From Streptomyces aquilus (GTDB lineage: Bacteria; Actinomycetota; Actinomycetes; Streptomycetales; Streptomycetaceae), in contig NZ_CP034463.1 in NCBI RefSeq assembly GCF_003955715.1, positions 5,084,001 through 5,148,000 of the forward strand: a DNA stretch of 64,000 nt. The letters run 5' to 3'. Under the pieces are notes generated by a model, which saw only the letters and a list, made by a program, of their open reading frames with translations, was not told the DNA's origin and made no database searches. The translations under genes were made by a program, and so were the position numbers. Positions 30,977 to 40,231 of the stretch are shown piece by piece; position 1 is the first letter of the stretch; each line of letters begins with the position of its first letter.

Positions 30977-31756
30977 ATGAGTTCTCTGCTGCTCCTGACC
31001 AACGCCCTCCAGCCGTCGACGGAGGTGCTCCCCGCTCTCGGCCTGCTCCTGCACAACGTGCGAGTGGCTCCGGCGGAGGGCCCCGCCCTCGTCGACACCC
31101 CGGGTGCCGACATCATCCTGATCGACGGGCGCCGCGACCTGCCGCAGGTCCGCAGCCTGTGCCAGCTCCTGCGCTCCACGGGGCCGGGCTGTCCGCTCAT
31201 CCTCGTCGTCACCGAGGGCGGCCTCGCCGCCGTCACCGCCGACTGGGGCATCGACGACGTCCTCCTGGACACCGCGGGACCTGCCGAGGTCGAGGCCCGC
31301 CTGCGGCTCGCGATGGGCCGCCAGCAGATCGTCAACGACGACTCCCCGATGGAGATCCGCAACGGCGACCTGTCGGTCGACGAGGCGACGTACTCCGCCA
31401 AGCTCAAGGGCCGGGTCCTGGACCTGACCTTCAAGGAGTTCGAGCTCCTCAAATACCTGGCCCAGCACCCGGGCCGCGTCTTCACGCGCGCCCAGCTGCT
31501 CCAGGAGGTCTGGGGCTACGACTACTTCGGTGGCACCCGGACCGTGGACGTGCACGTACGACGGCTGCGCGCCAAGCTCGGCCCCGAGCACGAGTCGCTG
31601 ATCGGTACCGTCCGGAACGTCGGTTATCGATTCGTTACCCCGGAGAAGGGCGAGCGCGCGACGGACGACGCCAAGGGCAGGAGCGAGCTGCCAAAGGCGG
31701 AGGAGACGGACGAGACGGTCGCTCTGGACGCCGCCGAGATCAGCGCCGAGGTCTGA
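30977..31756 (+). CDS. glnR: GlnR, global nitrogen response regulator
   Basis: 259 residues of the OmpR/PhoB family. The N-terminal receiver-like domain ([39 protein letters not shown]) lacks parts of the classical phosphorylation pocket; GlnR is known as an atypical orphan regulator. The C-terminal winged helix (about 130-225) has [42 protein letters not shown] and VGYRFV. GlnR activates glnA, glnII, amtB and nir genes under nitrogen limitation. The AGGAGGAA Shine-Dalgarno makes ATG 30977 secure. A charged C-terminal tail follows the DNA-binding domain. Confidence 0.95.
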   Translation: MSSLLLLTNALQPSTEVLPALGLLLHNVRVAPAEGPALVDTPGADIILIDGRRDLPQVRSLCQLLRSTGPGCPLILVVTEGGLAAVTADWGIDDVLLDTAGPAEVEARLRLAMGRQQIVNDDSPMEIRNGDLSVDEATYSAKLKGRVLDLTFKEFELLKYLAQHPGRVFTRAQLLQEVWGYDYFGGTRTVDVHVRRLRAKLGPEHESLIGTVRNVGYRFVTPEKGERATDDAKGRSELPKAEETDETVALDAAEISAEV

Positions 31757-31850
31757 CGGGGCCCGGCGGGCACAGGGGTCGCTCGGGCGGAGCACAGGGA
31801 AGACGGCTTACGCCCTGCCCAGAGCGGGTCCATCCGCGTAGACTCCGCGC

Positions 31851-32873
31851 GTGGCCAAGGTGACTCGAGATGACGTGGCGCGGCTGGCAGGGACGTCCAC
31901 TGCCGTCGTCAGCTACGTCATCAACAACGGACCCCGGCCGGTCGCCCCGGCCACGCGCGAGCGCGTTCTCGCCGCGATCAAGGAGCTGGGGTACCGGCCC
32001 GACCGGGTCGCCCAGGCCATGGCGTCCCGGCGCACGGATCTCATAGGCCTGATCATCCCGGACGCCCGTCAGCCGTTCTTCGGCGAGATGGCGCACGCGG
32101 TGGAACAGGCCGCGGCCGAGCGCGGAAAAATGGTCCTGGTCGGCAACACCGACTACGTCGCCGAGCGCGAGACCCACTATCTGCGCGCCTTCCTCGGGAT
32201 GCGGGTCTCCGGCCTGATCCTCGTCAGCCACGCGCTGAGCGACCTGGCCGCCGCCGAGATCGAGGCCTGGGACGCGCGCGTGGTGCTGCTGCACGAGCGT
32301 CCGGAGGCGATCGACGACGTCGCCGTCGTCCTCGACGACCTCGCCGGCGCGAAGACCGCCGTGGAACACCTGCTGGGCCACGGCTACCCCTACGTCGCCT
32401 GTATGGGCGGTACGGCGGACACCCCCGCCGTCGGCGACCCGGTCTCCGACCACGTCGAGGGCTGGCGGCGCGCGATGGAGGAGGCCGGCATCCCCACCGA
32501 GGGACGGCTCTTCGAGGCGCCGTACAACCGCTACGACGCCTACCAGGTGGCGTTGCAACTGCTGTCGGGCCCGGACCGTCCGCCCGCGATCTTCTGCTCG
32601 ACCGACGACCAGGCCATCGGCCTGCTGCGGGCGGCCCGCGAGCTGCGCATCGACGTGCCGGGCGAGCTGGCCGTCATCGGCTTCGACGACATCAAGGAAG
32701 CGGCGCTCGCCGATCCGCCGATGACAACGATCGCATCGGACCGCTCGGCGATGGCGCGGGCCGCGGTGGACCTCGTGCTCGACGACGGGCTGCGGGTGGC
32801 CGGCTCGCGCCGGGAGCGGCTCAAGGTGTTCCCGTCGCGGCTGGTCGTACGCCGGTCCTGCGGCTGTGAATGA
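31851..32873 (+). CDS. LacI-family transcriptional regulator
   Basis: 340 residues. The HTH (about 4-24) is [20 protein letters not shown], and the hinge helix is [12 protein letters not shown]. The periplasmic-binding-protein-like domain shows [37 protein letters not shown] and a C-terminal VVRRSCGC. The GTG start at 31851 fits the family N-terminus [10 protein letters not shown]. It follows glnR after 94 bases on the same strand and may be co-transcribed. The effector sugar or nucleotide is unknown. Confidence 0.9.
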   Translation: MAKVTRDDVARLAGTSTAVVSYVINNGPRPVAPATRERVLAAIKELGYRPDRVAQAMASRRTDLIGLIIPDARQPFFGEMAHAVEQAAAERGKMVLVGNTDYVAERETHYLRAFLGMRVSGLILVSHALSDLAAAEIEAWDARVVLLHERPEAIDDVAVVLDDLAGAKTAVEHLLGHGYPYVACMGGTADTPAVGDPVSDHVEGWRRAMEEAGIPTEGRLFEAPYNRYDAYQVALQLLSGPDRPPAIFCSTDDQAIGLLRAARELRIDVPGELAVIGFDDIKEAALADPPMTTIASDRSAMARAAVDLVLDDGLRVAGSRRERLKVFPSRLVVRRSCGCE

Positions 32874-32965
32874 GGCTCCGCGGGCCTTTATGAGGCTTGT
32901 CTGAGAGAGCCCGGCCCGGCCCCAGTACCGGCTTTATATCGGGCAAACGAGGTTTTGGCGGCGTT

Positions 32966-32998
32966 CTCAGGGAGCACTCAGGAAGCTCTCATGGTCGG
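32966..32998 (+). promoter_or_regulatory. 11-bp phased direct repeats upstream of the HtrA-like gene
   Basis: CTCAGGGAGCA, CTCAGGAAGCT and CTCATGGTCGG are three contiguous 11-base units, 18 bases before the protease start. Eleven-base phasing is the hallmark of OmpR/PhoB-type regulator sites, and such a regulator is encoded 1.3 kb downstream. It is a good candidate operator for that regulator. Confidence 0.65.
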
Positions 32999-33015
32999 GC
33001 GACAAGCTCAGTGTC

Positions 33016-34179
33016 ATGACCGAGAGCTTCCGCCGCGACGGCGAGTACGAGCAGTACACGAACCCGTATCAGGGCGCCCAGCAGCACGCCTCCGCCACTC
33101 CCGCGCACTCCTCCCCGGTGAACCCGGAGTGGCCGCCCCCGCCGGCGCAGCCGCCCGCGCCGCAGCCGGTGACGGTGGAGCCGGGGACCACGGTGTGGCC
33201 GGCGCAGACTCAGGTCGCCGGCGGTGACGGCAACGGCGGCGGTGACGGCGGCACGGCCGTGATGACGGCGGTCCCGGCCGGCCCCGCGCCCGCTCCCAAG
33301 AAGCGCGCCCGCGGTCCCTTCGCCCTCCTCGCCGCCGTCGCGATCGTCGCCGCGGCGATCGGTGGCGGTACGGCCTACGGCATCCAGGAGCTGACCGGCA
33401 ACGACACGGTCGCCTCCAGCAGCACCAGCACCAACGTGGTGCCGTCCTCCGCCAGGGGCACGGTCTCCGGGGTCGCCAAGGCGGTCAGCCCGAGCATCGT
33501 CGAGATCAACGCGACGCTCAGCAACGGCTCCTCCACCGGCTCCGGCGTGATCATCACCGGCGACGGCGAGATCATCACCAACAACCACGTCATCGCCGGC
33601 GCCTCCTCGATCAAGGTCTCGACGAGCGACGGCAAGGAGTACACGGCGAAGGTCGTCGGCACCGACAGCAAGAAGGACCTCGCCCTGATCAAGCTGGAGA
33701 ACGCCTCCGGCCTCACCCCCGCGACCCTCGGCAACTCCGACGGCGTCCAGGTCGGCGACGAGGTCGTGGCGATCGGCTCCCCCGAGGGCCTGACCGGCAC
33801 GGTGACCAGCGGCATCGTCTCCGCCCTGAACCGTGACGTGACCGTCTCGACGGACGAGAGCCAGGGCCAGCAGCAACAGCAGCAGGGCGGCGGCGGATGG
33901 CCGTTCGAGTTCGGCGGCCAGCAGTTCAACGGCGACACGGGGTCGTCGACGACGACGTACAAGGCGCTCCAGACGGACGCCTCGCTGAACCCCGGCAACT
34001 CCGGCGGCGCGCTGATCGACATGAACGGCAACATCATCGGGATCAACTCGGCGATGTACTCGGCGGCGGACTCCACGTCCTCCTCCAGCGCCGGCAGCGT
34101 CGGCCTCGGCTTCGCCATCCCGATCAACACCGTCAAGTCCGACCTCGCGACGCTGCGGGCCGGCGGCAGCGACAACTGA
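33016..34179 (+). CDS. HtrA/PepD-like membrane-anchored serine protease without PDZ domain
   Basis: 387 residues: a disordered Pro-rich cytoplasmic N-terminus, KKRARG, a membrane helix (about 100-125) and an extracytoplasmic trypsin-like S1C domain. The triad is His in ITNNHVIAGA, Asp in KKDLALIKL and Ser in NPGNSGGALI. An insertion of Gln/Gly runs (QGQQQQQQGGGG) lies before the Ser. The protein stops just after the protease domain, so the PDZ domain usual in HtrA is missing. With the response regulator and kinase that follow, the locus parallels mycobacterial MprAB-PepD. Confidence 0.9.
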   Translation: MTESFRRDGEYEQYTNPYQGAQQHASATPAHSSPVNPEWPPPPAQPPAPQPVTVEPGTTVWPAQTQVAGGDGNGGGDGGTAVMTAVPAGPAPAPKKRARGPFALLAAVAIVAAAIGGGTAYGIQELTGNDTVASSSTSTNVVPSSARGTVSGVAKAVSPSIVEINATLSNGSSTGSGVIITGDGEIITNNHVIAGASSIKVSTSDGKEYTAKVVGTDSKKDLALIKLENASGLTPATLGNSDGVQVGDEVVAIGSPEGLTGTVTSGIVSALNRDVTVSTDESQGQQQQQQGGGGWPFEFGGQQFNGDTGSSTTTYKALQTDASLNPGNSGGALIDMNGNIIGINSAMYSAADSTSSSSAGSVGLGFAIPINTVKSDLATLRAGGSDN

Positions 34180-34219
34180 TCCCCGGAACCGTGCCTGTTC
34201 TGTGTGTAAGGAGTACGTC

Positions 34220-34396
34220 GTGATCAAGCAGGTTTCCCACACCGTGGCCGCCACCGACCCGGCCGGCCTCGCCCTGGCCCTGGCCCTTGAGGTGGCGTAC
34301 GAGCTGCACGCGCCGACGGCACCGGCGGTCCGGGCCCCGGAGATCTCGACGGCGGCCGCCCGCCGTACCGCCCGGCGACGCAAGGTGCGCGCCTGA
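34220..34396 (+). CDS. Small hypothetical protein
   Basis: 58 residues from GTG 34220, with AAGGAG at ideal spacing: VIKQVSHTVAATDPAGLALA, an Ala/Leu helix, then a basic C-terminus (ARRTARRRKVRA). It lies 40 bases after the protease gene and 88 before the response regulator, so it is probably in the same transcript. No family recognised. The strong ribosome-binding site and steady codon bias support it being real. Confidence 0.6.
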   Translation: MIKQVSHTVAATDPAGLALALALEVAYELHAPTAPAVRAPEISTAAARRTARRRKVRA

Positions 34397-34484
34397 CCGT
34401 CCTCCCTGTGCTTGACCCAGAAGCCCGCAAACATGCGAGGCTGAAGGCGCCCACGTCCCACCGCACCCCGAGGAACCTCGAGCG

Positions 34485-35225
34485 ATGAGCCCCGCCGATG
34501 GCGACCGTGACCCCCAGCGCATCCTGATCGTCGACGACGAGCCGGCGGTGCGCGAAGCGCTCCAGCGCAGCCTCGCGTTCGAGGGCTACGACACGGAGGT
34601 CGCGGTCGACGGCGCGGACGCGCTGGAGAAGGCGACCGCGTACCAGCCCGACCTGGTGGTCCTCGACATCCAGATGCCCCGCATGGACGGCCTCACCGCC
34701 GCCCGCCGGATGCGGGGTGCGGGCACGACCACGCCGATCCTGATGCTGACGGCACGGGACACGGTCGGCGACCGGGTGACCGGCCTCGACGCGGGCGCCG
34801 ACGACTACCTGGTCAAGCCGTTCGAGCTGGACGAGCTGTTCGCGCGCGTCCGTGCGCTGCTGCGGCGCAGCTCGTACGCGGCGGCCGCGGCCGGTGCGGG
34901 TGCCGTGGTGGAGGACGAGGCGCTGACCTTCGCGGACCTGCGCATGGACCTGGCGACGCGGGAAGTCACCCGTGCGGGGCGGCCGGTGGAGCTGACACGC
35001 ACCGAGTTCACGCTGCTGGAGATGTTCATGGCACATCCGCGCCAGGTGCTGACCCGCGAGCAGATCCTGAAGGCGGTGTGGGGCTTCGACTTCGAGCCGT
35101 CGTCGAACTCGCTGGACGTGTACGTGATGTACCTGCGCCGCAAGACCGAGGCCGGTGGCGAGCCTCGGCTCGTGCACACCGTGCGGGGCGTGGGGTATGT
35201 GCTGCGACAGGGCGGCGCGGAGTGA
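34485..35225 (+). CDS. OmpR-family response regulator (MprA-like)
   Basis: 246 residues. The receiver domain has the full pocket: IVDDEP, phospho-acceptor Asp in LVVLDIQMP, Thr in MLTARD and Lys in [11 protein letters not shown]. The winged helix shows [20 protein letters not shown] and [12 protein letters not shown], then VRGVGYVLR. Its TGA overlaps the kinase GTG (GTGA). By family position it resembles MprA, which controls envelope-stress genes including its own protease neighbour. The S. coelicolor counterpart is, by memory, SCO4156. Confidence 0.92.
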   Translation: MSPADGDRDPQRILIVDDEPAVREALQRSLAFEGYDTEVAVDGADALEKATAYQPDLVVLDIQMPRMDGLTAARRMRGAGTTTPILMLTARDTVGDRVTGLDAGADDYLVKPFELDELFARVRALLRRSSYAAAAAGAGAVVEDEALTFADLRMDLATREVTRAGRPVELTRTEFTLLEMFMAHPRQVLTREQILKAVWGFDFEPSSNSLDVYVMYLRRKTEAGGEPRLVHTVRGVGYVLRQGGAE

Positions 35226-36688
35226 GAAGGCTTCTGCGCCGGTTCCAGACGCTGCCCATTCGGGCACGGCTGTCGTTGCTGGTGGCTGCGGCGGTGGCGT
35301 TTGCGGTGGCGGCGGTTTCGGTGACGTGCTGGTTCATCGTGCAGGGGAAGTTGTACGAGCAGCTGGACAACGACCTCCAGCAGGGCATGGGCGGCCCCGC
35401 GCAGCTCAGGCAGATCAGCCAGGCCCAGTCCGCCCTCGACAACTGCTCCAAGACTCCGCAGAGCACCCCCTTCCCGCGCGGCGACTACACCCAGGTGGTC
35501 ACGGCGAGCGGCAAGGTCTGCGTCGTCAACGACTCGGCGGGCGCGATCGAGGTGACCCAGGCCGACAAGAACGTGATCGCGAAGGCCGAACCCAACCACG
35601 TCTACTTCCGGAACGGCAGCGCCGAGGACGGCACCGGAGTGCGGGTGATGACGCGCTATCTGAGCGGCACCACGAACCCCACCACCGGAGAGGCCGGTCC
35701 CAACATCGGGATCATCGTCGCCGTCCCCCTCAAGGGCACCCAGAACACCCTCAACGACCTCTCCCTCATCCTCCTCCTCGTCTCCGGCATCGGCGTCCTC
35801 GGCGCAGGCGCCGCCGGGCTCGCCGTGGCCCGCGCAGGCCTGCGCCCCGTCGACAAGCTCACCGAGGCCGTCGAACACGTGGCCCGTACCGAGGATCTGA
35901 GCGTGCGCATCCCCGTCGAGGACGACGCCGAGGACGAGGTGGCCCGGCTCTCCCGTTCCTTCAACTCGATGACCTCCTCCCTCGCCAGCTCCCGCGACCT
36001 CCAGCAGCAGTTGATCGCGGACGCCGGTCACGAGCTCCGCACTCCCCTGACCTCATTGCGGACCAACATCGAGCTCCTCACCCGGAGTGAGGAGACGGGC
36101 CGGCCCATCCCGGAGGCCGACCGCAAGGCGCTGCTCGCCTCGGTGAAGGCGCAGATGACCGAACTGGCGGCGCTCATCGGCGACTTGCAGGAGCTGTCCC
36201 GGTCCGAGGGACAGCGAGGCGAGCGCGTTCAGGTCGTGTCGTTGGAGGACACCGTCGAGTCGGCGCTGCGCCGGGCCCGGCTCCGGGGGCCGGAGTTGAC
36301 GATCAACGCGCACCTGGAGCCCTGGTTCTCGCGCGCGGAGCCGGCCGCACTGGAGCGTGCCGTCGTCAACATCCTCGACAACGCCGTGAAGTTCAGCCCG
36401 GACGGCGGCACGATCGACGTACGGCTGGAGGACGGCGTCCTCACCGTCCGCGACCACGGCCCCGGCATCCCCGCCGACGAACTCCCGCACGTCTTCGACC
36501 GCTTCTGGCGCTCCCCCAGCGCCCGCGCCCTCCCCGGCTCCGGCCTCGGCCTGTCCATCGTCGCCCGCACCGTGGAGCAGTCCGGCGGCCAGGTCACCCT
36601 CGGTCACGCGGACGGCGGCGGCACGATCGCGACCGTACGCCTGCCGGGGGCGCCCACGCCTCCCCCCGACACTGTCGGTACTCGTTGA
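35222..36688 (+). CDS. Sensor histidine kinase (MprB-like)
   Basis: 488 residues: membrane helix 1 (about 15-35), an extracytoplasmic sensor with two Cys (DNCSKTP, KVCVVN), membrane helix 2 (about 175-200), a HAMP domain ([20 protein letters not shown]), the H-box [20 protein letters not shown]-box [12 protein letters not shown]1 DHGPGIP and G2 [10 protein letters not shown]. The start is GTG 35222, overlapping the regulator stop. It is the cognate kinase of the preceding regulator. The two sensor Cys could form a redox-active or structural disulfide. Confidence 0.92.
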   Translation: MRRLLRRFQTLPIRARLSLLVAAAVAFAVAAVSVTCWFIVQGKLYEQLDNDLQQGMGGPAQLRQISQAQSALDNCSKTPQSTPFPRGDYTQVVTASGKVCVVNDSAGAIEVTQADKNVIAKAEPNHVYFRNGSAEDGTGVRVMTRYLSGTTNPTTGEAGPNIGIIVAVPLKGTQNTLNDLSLILLLVSGIGVLGAGAAGLAVARAGLRPVDKLTEAVEHVARTEDLSVRIPVEDDAEDEVARLSRSFNSMTSSLASSRDLQQQLIADAGHELRTPLTSLRTNIELLTRSEETGRPIPEADRKALLASVKAQMTELAALIGDLQELSRSEGQRGERVQVVSLEDTVESALRRARLRGPELTINAHLEPWFSRAEPAALERAVVNILDNAVKFSPDGGTIDVRLEDGVLTVRDHGPGIPADELPHVFDRFWRSPSARALPGSGLGLSIVARTVEQSGGQVTLGHADGGGTIATVRLPGAPTPPPDTVGTR

Positions 36689-36733
36689 TAACGTGCCTCG
36701 TCCAGTGATCACCTGCATGAAGGGACGGGGCGC

Positions 36734-37717
36734 GTGCGGGAAGTGACATGCCATCAGGTCAGTGAGCAGCGGTTGGCCGAGGCGCTCGACGACATCCGCG
36801 GGCGGGCCTACACACGCTGGCACTCGCTGCGGTACGGCAACATCTCGCCGGCCCTGATACGGGCGATGGCGGACGAGCTGCTCGACCATGTCGCCGCGCG
36901 TGCCGTCACGGAGCCGGGGCTCGACGCCACGGCCGCTGCGGTCGCCGTCACCGCCGCGGAGTGTGTGCACGGAGTGCTGAGCGTCATGTGCTTCCCGGGC
37001 GGGGACCAGAAGATCCGGTTCCCCCTTGTCGGGGAGGTGATCAGCACGGACCCCGACGACGACGAGTTCGGGGACGGGCCGATCACCTTCCGGGACGTCG
37101 TCCAGGAGGCGCCCACCGCGCGGACGTGGCTCGACATGTTCGAGATGTGCGTCGTCAGCGGGCACGTGTGGGACTGGGAGCAGGTCACCGGACTGCTGCT
37201 GCGGGGCGACTACGCGCCCGCCATCCGTGACGGCGTGCCGTACAACTCGTACCCCTCCGTCTCCACGCCCGCCGACCTCGCCGCCATGGACGCGCTGTGC
37301 CGCTACCTCACCGAGGCGGCCGGACATCTCCCGCGCGACTGGCCGACCGTTCCGCTGCGCAAGCCCGACGCCGGGGAGCTGGCCGAGGCCGCCAGGGGGC
37401 TCGACGAGGCCGGCGCCCTGACCGCGGACCAGCGGCTGCTGCGCGTACTCCTGGACGACGACCAGGAAGCCTTCGAGGCCGCCCTCGTCGCCCACCTCGT
37501 CCGGTACCGGGAGAGTGTCGTCGCGGACGATCCCGCGCCGCGCACCCTCCTCCCCCTCGGCGCCCTCACCCTGGCCTGCCTCGCGGTGCAGGTGCACGGG
37601 TGGGAGCTCGGCGTCCGGTCCGGGTATCTGCCGTACGGGCTGCTGGGGTCGACGGACGCGCTGCGCCGGGCGGCCGAAGGCAACCGGAACACCTTGGGCC
37701 TGTGGGCTGCCAAGTAG
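36734..37717 (+). CDS. Imm49-family immunity-like protein
   Basis: 327 residues, all helical. The C-terminal LLPLGALTLACLAVQVHGWE and LGVRSGYLP segments are characteristic of the Imm49 family of polymorphic-toxin immunity proteins as I recall it. No toxin, WXG100 protein or secretion gene is adjacent, so it would be an orphan immunity protein or a domesticated relative. The start is GTG 36734. A PH-like membrane protein gene follows after 18 bases. Confidence 0.7.
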   Translation: MREVTCHQVSEQRLAEALDDIRGRAYTRWHSLRYGNISPALIRAMADELLDHVAARAVTEPGLDATAAAVAVTAAECVHGVLSVMCFPGGDQKIRFPLVGEVISTDPDDDEFGDGPITFRDVVQEAPTARTWLDMFEMCVVSGHVWDWEQVTGLLLRGDYAPAIRDGVPYNSYPSVSTPADLAAMDALCRYLTEAAGHLPRDWPTVPLRKPDAGELAEAARGLDEAGALTADQRLLRVLLDDDQEAFEAALVAHLVRYRESVVADDPAPRTLLPLGALTLACLAVQVHGWELGVRSGYLPYGLLGSTDALRRAAEGNRNTLGLWAAK

Positions 37718-37735
37718 CCGTCAGGGAGTGGGGGG

Positions 37736-38143
37736 ATGGACGTGACCTTGCGGGAGTACCGCGCCGACCGGCGTTCGCGGTTGAAGGTGATCGGGCTCAT
37801 CTCGGTGATGCTGGCGTGCGGGGTGCTCGAGGTCGTCATCAATGACGTACCGGGGTGGGTCGGGGCGATCCTGATCTCGGTCCTGGCGATCGTCGACGGG
37901 GTGTGGGCCCTGTCCCTGTGGCGGTCGCGCACGGTGGTGCGGGCGGACGGGGTGGTCGTCGTGGGGGTCGTGCGGTCCCGGAAGTGGGCGTGGCACGAGA
38001 TCCAGGACCTCGTCGTGGAGACGCCGTCCTCCACCACCCCGAGGCGGCTCATACGCCTGCACGACACCCGGGGACGGAAGACCACCCTGCCGTACGTCGC
38101 CGAGTCCCACCTGCCGGACCTCCTCGCCCTGCGGCCTTCCTGA
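37736..38143 (+). CDS. Membrane protein with bacterial PH-like domain
   Basis: 135 residues: a charged N-terminus, two membrane helices (about 17-35 and 40-62), then a small beta domain (TVVRADGVVVVGVVRSRKWAWHEIQDLVVE, IRLHDTRGRKTTLPYV) of the bPH6/PH_6 type. Such domains act as membrane-proximal scaffolds. It is likely co-transcribed with the Imm49-like gene. The ATG at 37736 follows GGGGGG. Confidence 0.75.
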   Translation: MDVTLREYRADRRSRLKVIGLISVMLACGVLEVVINDVPGWVGAILISVLAIVDGVWALSLWRSRTVVRADGVVVVGVVRSRKWAWHEIQDLVVETPSSTTPRRLIRLHDTRGRKTTLPYVAESHLPDLLALRPS

Positions 38144-38153
38144 GCGAGACGCC

Positions 38154-38188
38154 AAGAGGCGGCCGTGTCGATGACGCGGCCGCCTCTT
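38154..38188. terminator. Bidirectional hairpin terminator
   Basis: AAGAGGCGGCCG and CGGCCGCCTCTT form a perfect 12-bp stem around an 11-base loop, between the convergent PH-domain and 5'-nucleotidase genes. The A and T ends flank the GC stem, giving a short U-tract in both directions. Three 10-base TCCAGACGGG-like units follow at 38217-38246. Confidence 0.85.
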
Positions 38189-38246
38189 CCTGCCTGCCCC
38201 GAAAGGCCCAGAAGGTTCCAGACGGGTCCAGACGGGTCCAGACGGG

Positions 38247-40049
38247 TTACTGCACGATCGTGATCCGGTTCGTCGCCGGGGGTGCGATCGGGTTGGTGGC
38301 CGAGGAGTTGGCCGTGAGGTACTGCTCCAGCGCCGCCAGGTCGTCCGTGCCGACGAGGTCGTTGGTGCCCTGGCCGAGCGTGGTGATGCCGTCGCCGCCG
38401 CCCGCGAGGAAGCTGTTGGTGGCGACGCGGTAGGTGGCCGTCGGGTCGAGGGCCGTGCCGTTGAGCTTGATGGAGTCGACGACGATCCGGTCGGCGCCGG
38501 TCTTCGTCAGGTCCAGGGTGTAGGTGAGGCCCGAGGACGGCTGGAGGATCTTCGGGGAGGCCGCGTTGCTGCCGCTGACCTGCTCCTTGAGGACCTGGAT
38601 CAGCTGGGCGCCGGTGAAGTCCTGGAGGTTCACGGTGTTGGAGAACGGCTGGACGGTGAAGCCCTCGGCGTAGGTGACGACTCCGTCGCCTTCCGTGCCC
38701 TTCTGCGCGTAGGTCAGGCCCGCCCGCACACCGCCCGGGTTCATCAGCGCGAGGTCGGTCTCCGGGTCGAGCTGCTTGCCGTACGCCAGTTGCGCGTCCG
38801 CGATCAGGTCGCCCATCGGGGACTCGGTGCCGGTGCTGGGGATGTCCGCGGAGATGTAACCGATCGGGCGGTTGCCGATGGGCGCGGCGAGGGTGTTCCA
38901 CCGGCTGATCAGGTCGGTCATGTCCGGCGCCTTGGCGACGGTCCGGGTGACCACGTGGTTCGCCGACTTCACCGACGTACGGGCGATGTCACCCGTCCAA
39001 CGGTCGTACGTCAGCGTCGTGTCCGTGTAGAGCCGGCCGAAGGAGGCCGCCGAGGTGACCGTGCGCGGGTTGCCCGCCGGGTCGTTGATGGTGCAGGCGT
39101 AGGCGGCGTGGGTGTGACCCGTCACCAGCGCGTCGACCTGCGGGGTGATGTTCTTGGCGATGTCCACGATCGGGCCGGAGATGCCGTCGCCCGCGCCCGG
39201 GGAGTCGCAGTTGTAGTTGTACGCGCCCGACGCCGGGGCGCCGCCCTCGTGGATGAGGGCCACGATCGACTTCACGCCCTGGGCCTGGAGCACCCGCGCG
39301 TACTTGTTGATCGTCTCGACCTCGTCCTTGAACTTCAGGCCCTTGACGCCGTCGGCGGAGACGACACCGGGGGTGTCCTCCAGGGTGACGCCGATGAAGC
39401 CGACCTTGATGCCGTCCTTCTTCCACACCCAGTAGGGCTTGAGGATCGGCTTGCCGGTCTTCTCGTTCAGGACGTTGGCGGCCAGGTACGGGAAGTCGGC
39501 GCCCTCGAACTCCTCGTCCGTGTAGCAGCCGGCCGTCGGGTGGCAGCCGCCCTTCTGGAGGCGGGCCAGTTCCTTGGCACCCTCGTCGAACTCGTGGTTG
39601 CCGACGGAGGTGACGTCCAGGTCCAGCTTGTTGAGCGCCTCGATGGTGGGCTCGTCGTGGAAGAGACCCGAGATGAGGGGCGAGGCGCCGACCATGTCAC
39701 CGCCGGCCGCGGTGATGGAGTACTTGTGGCCCGCGCGCGCGTCGCGCAGATGCGTGGCGAGGTACTCGACACCACCGGCGTCGATCGTCTTGGTGGTGCC
39801 GTCCGCCTGGAGCTCGGTGACGCGGCCGGAGGAACCGGACGGGGGCTCCAGGTTGCCGTGCAGGTCGTTGAAGGACAGCAGCTGCACGTCCTGGTAACGG
39901 CTGGGCAGCTTGCCCGGTTTGCCTGATTCGACCGGGGCGGCCGACGAGGGCAGCGCGGCGGCGAGGGCACCGGCGGTCGCGAGACCGGCGGCTGCGGCGA
40001 GCAGCCGGACGGTCCGTCTGCGGCGGTGCGGCTGGGATATGGCTGGCAT
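38247..40049 (-). CDS. Secreted 5'-nucleotidase/metallophosphoesterase
   Basis: 600 residues: a signal peptide (about 1-38, RRRRTVRLLAAAAGL, ending SAAP) and a metallophosphoesterase domain with FNDLHGNLEP, GDMVGASPL, GNHEFDEG, LIHEGG and VTGHTHAAY. The C-terminal 5'-nucleotidase substrate domain has NPGGVRAGL and TNSFLAGGGDGI. It releases phosphate from extracellular nucleotides and is typically phosphate-regulated in Streptomyces. Upstream I see only weak PHO-like units (GTTACATCCTG, GTTTCCCTTTG at 40132-40155), oriented away from this gene. The start is ATG 40049. Confidence 0.92.
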   Translation of the reverse strand: MPAISQPHRRRRTVRLLAAAAGLATAGALAAALPSSAAPVESGKPGKLPSRYQDVQLLSFNDLHGNLEPPSGSSGRVTELQADGTTKTIDAGGVEYLATHLRDARAGHKYSITAAGGDMVGASPLISGLFHDEPTIEALNKLDLDVTSVGNHEFDEGAKELARLQKGGCHPTAGCYTDEEFEGADFPYLAANVLNEKTGKPILKPYWVWKKDGIKVGFIGVTLEDTPGVVSADGVKGLKFKDEVETINKYARVLQAQGVKSIVALIHEGGAPASGAYNYNCDSPGAGDGISGPIVDIAKNITPQVDALVTGHTHAAYACTINDPAGNPRTVTSAASFGRLYTDTTLTYDRWTGDIARTSVKSANHVVTRTVAKAPDMTDLISRWNTLAAPIGNRPIGYISADIPSTGTESPMGDLIADAQLAYGKQLDPETDLALMNPGGVRAGLTYAQKGTEGDGVVTYAEGFTVQPFSNTVNLQDFTGAQLIQVLKEQVSGSNAASPKILQPSSGLTYTLDLTKTGADRIVVDSIKLNGTALDPTATYRVATNSFLAGGGDGITTLGQGTNDLVGTDDLAALEQYLTANSSATNPIAPPATNRITIVQ

Positions 40050-40231
40050 ACGCCCCCCTGTGGGTCGTCTGAGCAAGTGGGCCCCGTCCGGCGCAGCCTA
40101 AAGTCAACGCGCGTAGCGCGACAGGGGTTTCTTGGTTACATCCTGGTTTCCCTTTGCCCTCACCTTTGCTGACGCTTTGCAGGGTTTACAGTGCCGCCGC
40201 TTTGCGGGTTCTCCCCCGTACCCTCATACGC

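Noticed and set aside
40132..40155. PHO boxes for the 5'-nucleotidase gene
   Set aside because: GTTACATCCTG and GTTTCCCTTTG lack the GTTCA core and point toward mshD, so the evidence is too weak to annotate.
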